NCBI GenBank assembly: GCA_027069385.1
Contig: JALXER010000169.1
Coordinates: forward strand, 1 to 20,248
Length of the DNA stretch: 20,248 bases
Origin: Paracoccaceae bacterium
GTDB lineage: Bacteria > Pseudomonadota > Alphaproteobacteria > Rhodobacterales > Rhodobacteraceae
Reading direction: 5' to 3'
A program made the translations under genes and the position numbers. This document shows, one piece after another, positions 16,264 through 20,248 of this stretch. Below the pieces are notes generated by a model, which saw only the letters and a list, made by a program, of their open reading frames with translations, was not told where the DNA came from and did no database searches. The stretch's first letter is position 1; every line of letters begins with the position of its first letter.

Positions 16264-16893
16264 ATGCAGCATTTCACCAAAGTCGATCACCCGCTTGTGC
16301 AGCACAAACTGACCAAAATGCGCGAGGTCAAGGCCTCTACCGCCAAGTTCCGCATGTTGCTGCGCGAGCTAAGCCACCTGCTGGCCTATGAAATTACCCG
16401 TGACCTGCCGATGACTACGGCGACGATTGATACGCCGCTGGAGCAGATGGACTCGCCGGTGCTGAAAGGCAAAAAACTGGCGCTGGTGTCGATCCTGCGG
16501 GCAGGGAACGGGCTGCTTGATGGCGTGTTGGAACTGATCCCCTCGGCGCGGGTCGGGTTTGTCGGGCTGTATCGCGACGAAGAAACGCTGGAACCGGTGC
16601 AATACTATTTCAAGGTGCCAAAAGATATGGCGCAACGGGTGGTGATTGCGGTTGATCCGATGCTGGCCACCGGTAATTCTGCGGTGGCCGCGATCGACCT
16701 GCTGAAAAAATCCGGCGCAACCGATATCCGCTTTCTGTGCCTGCTGGCTGCACCCGAAGGTGTGGCGCGCATGAAAGAAGCCCACCCCGATGTGCCGATC
16801 GTGTCGGCGGCGCTCGATCGGGAGCTGAGCGATATCGGCTATATCCTGCCCGGCCTTGGCGACGCGGGCGATCGTATGTTCGGCACCAAGTAA
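16264..16893 (+). CDS. upp: uracil phosphoribosyltransferase
   Basis: A 209-residue type I phosphoribosyltransferase that joins uracil to PRPP to form UMP, closing the salvage route fed by Cdd and DeoA. The PRPP-binding loop VIAVDPMLATGNSA (from about residue 127, Asp131) is characteristic. SILRAGNGLLDGVLELIPSA and the C-terminal YILPGLGDAGDRMFGT, which binds uracil, are both present. The length is standard. AGGAG lies nine bases before the ATG, which is three bases after the add stop. It is the last gene of the operon; a strong GC hairpin follows at 16917. Confidence 0.96.
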   Translation: MQHFTKVDHPLVQHKLTKMREVKASTAKFRMLLRELSHLLAYEITRDLPMTTATIDTPLEQMDSPVLKGKKLALVSILRAGNGLLDGVLELIPSARVGFVGLYRDEETLEPVQYYFKVPKDMAQRVVIAVDPMLATGNSAVAAIDLLKKSGATDIRFLCLLAAPEGVARMKEAHPDVPIVSAALDRELSDIGYILPGLGDAGDRMFGTK

Positions 16894-16916
16894 CCCCACC
16901 GCCGGCCTTCGCCTCA

Positions 16917-16937
16917 GGGGGGGCATCGAGCCCCCCC
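16917..16937 (+). terminator. strong GC hairpin after upp
   Basis: GGGGGGGC, loop ATCGA, GCCCCCCC: a perfect 8-bp stem 23 bases after the upp stop. No T-run follows, so it is at best a partial or Rho-assisted terminator or an RNA-stabilising 3' end. Confidence 0.4.
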
Positions 16938-16946
16938 GTTCGGCGA

Positions 16947-17091
16947 ACATCGACAAGCGATGTGTCCCGGTGGCCGCTGTTCGCCTGCGCGCAGCGCCTT
17001 ATTTTTGTGGGGGGACACCCACAAAAATTGGCCCGATGGCGCCAGCCGAGGGCCCGGCCCAACGGGAGGAGGGGTTTTCGCTTGCGAAAAC
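16947..17091. repeat. cluster of three inverted repeats between upp and uraD
   Basis: ACATCG/CGATGT (16947-16963, loop of 5), ATTTTTGTGGG/CCCACAAAAAT (17001-17028, 11 bp perfect, loop of 6) and GTTTTCGC/GCGAAAAC (17074-17091, 8 bp, loop of 2). Together with the hairpin at 16917, four perfect palindromes occupy about 175 bases of a 233-base convergent intergenic region. None has the T-tail of a canonical terminator on the plus strand. The composite looks like a dispersed non-coding repeat. Confidence 0.55.
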
Positions 17092-17126
17092 TCCGACGAC
17101 GGGCGGGAGAGGTTCGGGGTGCGGAG

Positions 17127-17627
17127 TCAGGTCAGCGCATCAAGGCGCAGGGCGGCGATCCGGTGGACCTGGTCCAGGGCTTCGCGGAACTCGGTTTCTG
17201 GGTCATGCCCGACCCGTTCACGAAAGTTTTCCAGAATTTCAACCCGGTTCCGGCCCCGCACCGCCAGAATAAACGGAAAGCCGAATCGGGATTTATAGCG
17301 ATCATTCAGGGCGGTAAACTCGGCAAATTCCGCATCACTGCACTGGTCCAGCCCCGCCCCTGCTTGTTCGGAGGTGCTTTCGCGGGTCAATTCACCCGAC
17401 TTGGCCAGCTTGCCGGCCAGATCGGGGTGGGCGCGCAGCAATTTCAGTTGCGCCGTGTGCCCTGCCGCCTCGACCACCGCGCGCATGCGCGCGGCAAGAT
17501 CATCCGATTGCGTGATCCCCTGGTCAAACACCTTTTGCGCCACCCATGGCGAATGCTCGTACACCCCGCCAAAGCGCGCACAAAACGCCGCCCTATCGGC
17601 ACATAATTCCGGAGTCAGCAGGGTCAT
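17127..17627 (-). CDS. uraD: OHCU decarboxylase (2-oxo-4-hydroxy-4-carboxy-5-ureidoimidazoline decarboxylase)
   Basis: A 166-residue enzyme of the ureide pathway. It decarboxylates OHCU, the product of urate oxidation and HIU hydrolysis, to S-allantoin. GGVYEHSPWVAQ, LLRAHPDLAGK with catalytic His67, and SRFGFPFILAVRGR are the family blocks. Two ATG codons lie close together at 17633 and 17627. AAGG fits the inner one with a six-base spacer and is directly adjacent to the outer one, so 17627 is chosen. The family is all-helical and cytoplasmic. The gene is divergent from the 8-oxoguanine deaminase gene with a 77-base gap that probably holds both promoters. Its usual partners (hydroxyisourate hydrolase, allantoinase) are not in the window. 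Confidence 0.9.
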   Translation of the reverse strand: MTLLTPELCADRAAFCARFGGVYEHSPWVAQKVFDQGITQSDDLAARMRAVVEAAGHTAQLKLLRAHPDLAGKLAKSGELTRESTSEQAGAGLDQCSDAEFAEFTALNDRYKSRFGFPFILAVRGRNRVEILENFRERVGHDPETEFREALDQVHRIAALRLDALT

Positions 17628-17704
17628 ATCCATCCTTTTTTGCTATGCGAGCCCAATTTGCGCGTCTATCCTGCCAGGCACAAGCAAAAAACGCAGGAGC
17701 CGCA

Positions 17705-19042
17705 ATGCCAACCCTTTTGATCAAGAATGCCGATATGCTGGTGACCATGGACGGGCAGCGGCGCGAGGTGGCGCAGGGCGGGGTATTTGCCCGCGACGGG
17801 GTGATCGAGGAGGTGGGCACGGTGCCCGACACCGCCGATCAGGTGATCGACGCGCGCGGCTGCGTGGTTACGCCGGGCCTGATCAACACTCATCACCATC
17901 TTTACCAGACCCTGACCCGCGCGGTGCCCGGCGGGCAGGATGCGCTGCTGTTCGGCTGGTTACAAACGCTCTATCCGATCTGGGCGGCCATGCGCCCCGA
18001 ACATATGCTGGTTTCCGCGCAGGTCGGGCTGGCCGAACTGGCGCTTTCGGGCTGCACGCTATCCTCGGACCATCTGTACCTGTACCCCGACGGTGTGACG
18101 CTGGAGGATACCATCGAAGCGGCTCAATCCATCGGCATGCGCTTTCACCCGACGCGCGGTTCCATGAGCATCGGCGAAAGCGACGGCGGCCTGCCCCCTG
18201 ACAGTCTGGTCGAGAAAGAATCCGCCATATTGGAGGATAGCATCCGCCTGATCGATCGCTGGCACGACCCGCGCCCGGGGTCGATGCTGCGTATCGGCGT
18301 GGCCCCGTGTTCGCCGTTTTCGGTCAGCCGTGAACTGATGCGCGACAGCGCGGTGCTGGCGCGCGACAAAGGCGTGATGCTGCATACTCATCTGGCCGAA
18401 AACGACGAAGACATCGCCTATAGTCTTGAAAAATTCGGGGTGCGCCCGGGCCGGTATGCGCAGGATCTGGGCTGGCTTGGCAGCGATGTATGGCACGCGC
18501 ATTGCGTCAAGCTGGACACGTCCGATATCGACCTGTTCGCCGCCACCGGCACCGGCATTGCCCATTGCCCGTGCTCCAACTGCCGGCTTGGTTCGGGCAT
18601 TGCGCCGGTGCGTGCGCTAAGCGATGCGGGGGTGCATGTGGGGCTGGGGGTTGACGGCTCGGCCAGCAATGACGCGGCCAGCCTGATTGGCGAGGCACGA
18701 CAAGCGATGTTGTTGCAGCGCGTACAAAACGGCGCCGACGCATTCAGCGCCCGTTCGGCGCTGGAACTGGCAACGCGGGGCGGGGCGCAGGTGCTGGGGC
18801 GGCCCGATCTGGGATCGATCGAGGTCGGCAAGCGTGCCGATATCGCCGTGTGGGACGTGCAGAACTTGCAAAACGCCGGTGCCTGGGATGCGGTGGCAGC
18901 GCTGGTGCTGTGCGGCCCGCAAACCGTGCGCGATCTGTTTGTCGAAGGCAAGCCGGTGGTCGAGGATGGCCGCTTAAGCCGTCTGGACAAGCGCAGCCTG
19001 TTGCGCCGCGCCGCCACGCTGGTCAAAGAATTAACCGGATAG
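17705..19042 (+). CDS. 8-oxoguanine deaminase (amidohydrolase superfamily)
   Basis: A 445-residue metal-dependent amidohydrolase. LLIKNADMLVTMDG and the C-terminal GKRADIAVWDV form the beta-sandwich. Metal ligands are His63 and His65 in INTHHHLYQ, His229 in LHTHLAEND and Asp317 in GLGVDGSASND; WHAHCV (264-267) and HCPCSNCRLGSG are further family blocks. The Cys-rich CPCSNCRLGSGIAP and SASNDAASL match the 8-oxoguanine deaminase group (Pseudomonas PA0142 type), often mislabelled hydroxyatrazine ethylaminohydrolase (AtzB-like). It would convert 8-oxoguanine to urate, which fits uraD next door. AGGAG with a five-base spacer picks the ATG at 17705, although the frame is open back to 17546. A plain guanine deaminase or related pterin/triazine deaminase is the main alternative. 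Confidence 0.82.
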   Translation: MPTLLIKNADMLVTMDGQRREVAQGGVFARDGVIEEVGTVPDTADQVIDARGCVVTPGLINTHHHLYQTLTRAVPGGQDALLFGWLQTLYPIWAAMRPEHMLVSAQVGLAELALSGCTLSSDHLYLYPDGVTLEDTIEAAQSIGMRFHPTRGSMSIGESDGGLPPDSLVEKESAILEDSIRLIDRWHDPRPGSMLRIGVAPCSPFSVSRELMRDSAVLARDKGVMLHTHLAENDEDIAYSLEKFGVRPGRYAQDLGWLGSDVWHAHCVKLDTSDIDLFAATGTGIAHCPCSNCRLGSGIAPVRALSDAGVHVGLGVDGSASNDAASLIGEARQAMLLQRVQNGADAFSARSALELATRGGAQVLGRPDLGSIEVGKRADIAVWDVQNLQNAGAWDAVAALVLCGPQTVRDLFVEGKPVVEDGRLSRLDKRSLLRRAATLVKELTG

Positions 19043-19090
19043 CGCGACGGAACTTCCCCGCTGCCGCGTTATAGCAACAAGATGCATTTT

Positions 19091-19108
19091 AAAAGCGTTT
19101 CGGCTTTT
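19091..19108 (+). terminator. weak hairpin after the deaminase gene
   Basis: AAAAGC, loop GTTTCG, GCTTTT: a 6-bp stem with T residues on its 3' arm, 48 bases after the deaminase stop. It could end that transcript, but the stem is short. Confidence 0.3.
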
Positions 19109-19221
19109 GGTTGAGACATGTATCTTGCCTTGCCGGTACCGCCGGGATTGCGCAGCAATGGCTTCACTGGCAGGGCATGATTCAGTATTAAGTCGAAACG
19201 CTATAACCTGACGGAGCTATT

Positions 19222-20067
19222 ATGATTTATATAACCAGACCCCTGGCTGTCTTTGTATCAATATTTGTTTTGCTGGCCGCGGCCGTGCAGGCGCAAACCA
19301 TTCCCTATCGCCCTGACCGTTCCGGCGGGGCACCGGCGCTGGATGTGTACAGCTTTGACGGGGCGCAAAACGCGCCGGTGATGGTCTATGTGCATGGTGG
19401 GGCGTGGATGATCGGTGACAAACGTCAGGTGCATGACAAACCGGCGTTCTTTAACGGACTGGGGATGGTTTTTGTCTCGGTCAACTATGATCTTGTGCCC
19501 GCCAGCACGGTCGAAGGCCAGTTGAGCGATATCGATTATGCGTTGCACTGGGTCTCGCAAAACATTGGCCGTTACGGGGGGGATCCGCATAATATTCACC
19601 TGTTTGGCCACTCTGCCGGGGCGCATCTGGTCAGCATGACCGCGGTCGCGCCGTTGCCCTTTGCCGCACAGATGATTGCGCGCGGCGATATTCGCAGCGT
19701 GGTTTCCAACGATACCCGCGCTTACGACATTCCGCGCATCGCTCGCGAGGCCCGCGGTGGCCGCTTGCCGCGCCTTTATGTCCGCCCGTTTGGCCTTGAC
19801 CCCACCCGCTGGGAAGCGCTTTCGCCGATCTATCACCTGCACGCCAACCAGCGGTTGCCGGATTTCCTGCTGATGTATTCGAGCGAAGGCAATTCGGCCC
19901 GCCGACAAGCGTTTGCCATGGACTTTGCCGACAGGCTGCGCGCGAGCGGGGCGCAGGTGAGCCTGTTTGACGGGCGCGCCTATACCCACCGGCAGATCAA
20001 TGTCGGGGTCGGGAACACCGCACCGATCAGCCGCGCGATTACCCGGTTTTTGCAAGGCCGGTTGTAG
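19222..20067 (+). CDS. secreted alpha/beta hydrolase (carboxylesterase/BD-FAE-like)
   Basis: A 281-residue exported esterase-like protein. MIYITRPLAVFVSIFVLLAA followed by AVQA forms a signal peptide, with cleavage likely after residue 24, so the protein acts in the periplasm or outside. MVYVHGGAWMIGDK holds the HGG oxyanion motif of the HSL/BD-FAE group. FGHSAGAHL holds nucleophile Ser131. YTHRQINVGVG holds His256 in the T/S-H-x-x-I-N context typical of this group. The acid of the triad is less clear: the usual Asp position reads MYSSEGNSARR, so Glu222 may serve. GGAG five bases before the ATG sets the start. It is monocistronic in this view. The substrate is unknown. Confidence 0.85.
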   Translation: MIYITRPLAVFVSIFVLLAAAVQAQTIPYRPDRSGGAPALDVYSFDGAQNAPVMVYVHGGAWMIGDKRQVHDKPAFFNGLGMVFVSVNYDLVPASTVEGQLSDIDYALHWVSQNIGRYGGDPHNIHLFGHSAGAHLVSMTAVAPLPFAAQMIARGDIRSVVSNDTRAYDIPRIAREARGGRLPRLYVRPFGLDPTRWEALSPIYHLHANQRLPDFLLMYSSEGNSARRQAFAMDFADRLRASGAQVSLFDGRAYTHRQINVGVGNTAPISRAITRFLQGRL

Positions 20068-20108
20068 CGGGCATCCCCCGCCCCCGAGGCTCTCCCGCAC
20101 TCCAGCCA

Positions 20109-20130
20109 TGGGCTGGCTAAAGCCAGCCCA
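20109..20130. repeat. perfect hairpin after the secreted hydrolase
   Basis: TGGGCTGGC, loop TAAA, GCCAGCCCA: a 9-bp perfect stem 41 bases after the stop, with no T-run. It resembles REP-type palindromes but lacks the GTAG head. The rest of the tail to 20248 has no gene I can support. Confidence 0.5.
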
Positions 20131-20215
20131 CGACTTCCGTTTGGGCCGCGCCCTCGGCTTCGCCATCGGGCGGGTCGCTGCGCTAGCGTTGGGTTGTGGG
20201 TGGGGGACGGTCGGG

Positions 20216-20232
20216 ACGCGCCTAGGGCGCGT
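20216..20232. repeat. GC-rich inverted repeat near the right edge
   Basis: ACGCGCC, TAG, GGCGCGT: a 7-bp perfect stem. No function can be assigned. Confidence 0.3.
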
Positions 20233-20248
20233 GATGGGAAAGGGCGTG

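Noticed and set aside
17001..17028. Intrinsic terminator for upp
   Set aside because: The 3' arm ends in A residues on the plus strand and no U-run follows, so it does not fit Rho-independent termination.
20068..20248. Start or end of a further gene at the right edge
   Set aside because: No frame there gives protein-like sequence. Only hairpins and GC-rich spacer are seen.

Overview
The window looks like a chromosomal segment of an alphaproteobacterium, most likely of the Rhodobacteraceae/Roseobacter group. The coding DNA is GC-rich. The gene content fits that group: a malic enzyme with a phosphotransacetylase tail, a PrpE-type acyl-CoA synthetase, a T-type cytidine deaminase with deoA/deoB/add/upp, and uraD beside an 8-oxoguanine deaminase. 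No tRNA, rRNA, CRISPR array or insertion sequence was recognised. The assignment comes from protein resemblance read by eye, without a search.

Left part (1-5000). The first 24 codons of a Na+/H+ antiporter (nhaA) run off the left edge on the minus strand. It is divergent from an alpha/beta hydrolase. Then comes maeB, preceded by a plausible promoter and a perfect TTGTATACAA palindrome. Between maeB and prpE is a lower-GC, decaying patch. It holds a small CPxCG zinc-type protein with an early TGA and a frameshift, and an outer-membrane beta-barrel gene cut by a single in-frame TGA. Several GTAG-headed palindromes of the REP type lie in and around this patch, two of them facing each other as in a REPIN.

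Middle (5030-12320). prpE ends at a probable intrinsic terminator. An AT-rich leader with repeated TGCAAAT boxes precedes four co-directional genes that appear to form a signalling module. These are a secreted SUOX-fold-like protein without cysteine, a membrane histidine kinase whose ATP-binding motifs and receiver are degenerate, a soluble kinase-receiver-Hpt hybrid with intact motifs, and an NtrC-type sigma-54 response regulator. This module is the best candidate here for something not well described. A plausible flow is periplasmic partner, then membrane pseudokinase, then soluble hybrid, then regulator, but its signal and targets cannot be read from the sequence.

Right part (12384-20248). 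Directly downstream is a tight operon, cdd-deoA-deoB-add-upp, for nucleoside deamination, phosphorolysis and base salvage. Its genes abut or overlap up to add. A cluster of four inverted repeats separates it from uraD on the minus strand. uraD is divergent from an 8-oxoguanine deaminase gene, which extends the purine-catabolism theme. The window ends with a secreted alpha/beta hydrolase and a hairpin-rich tail.
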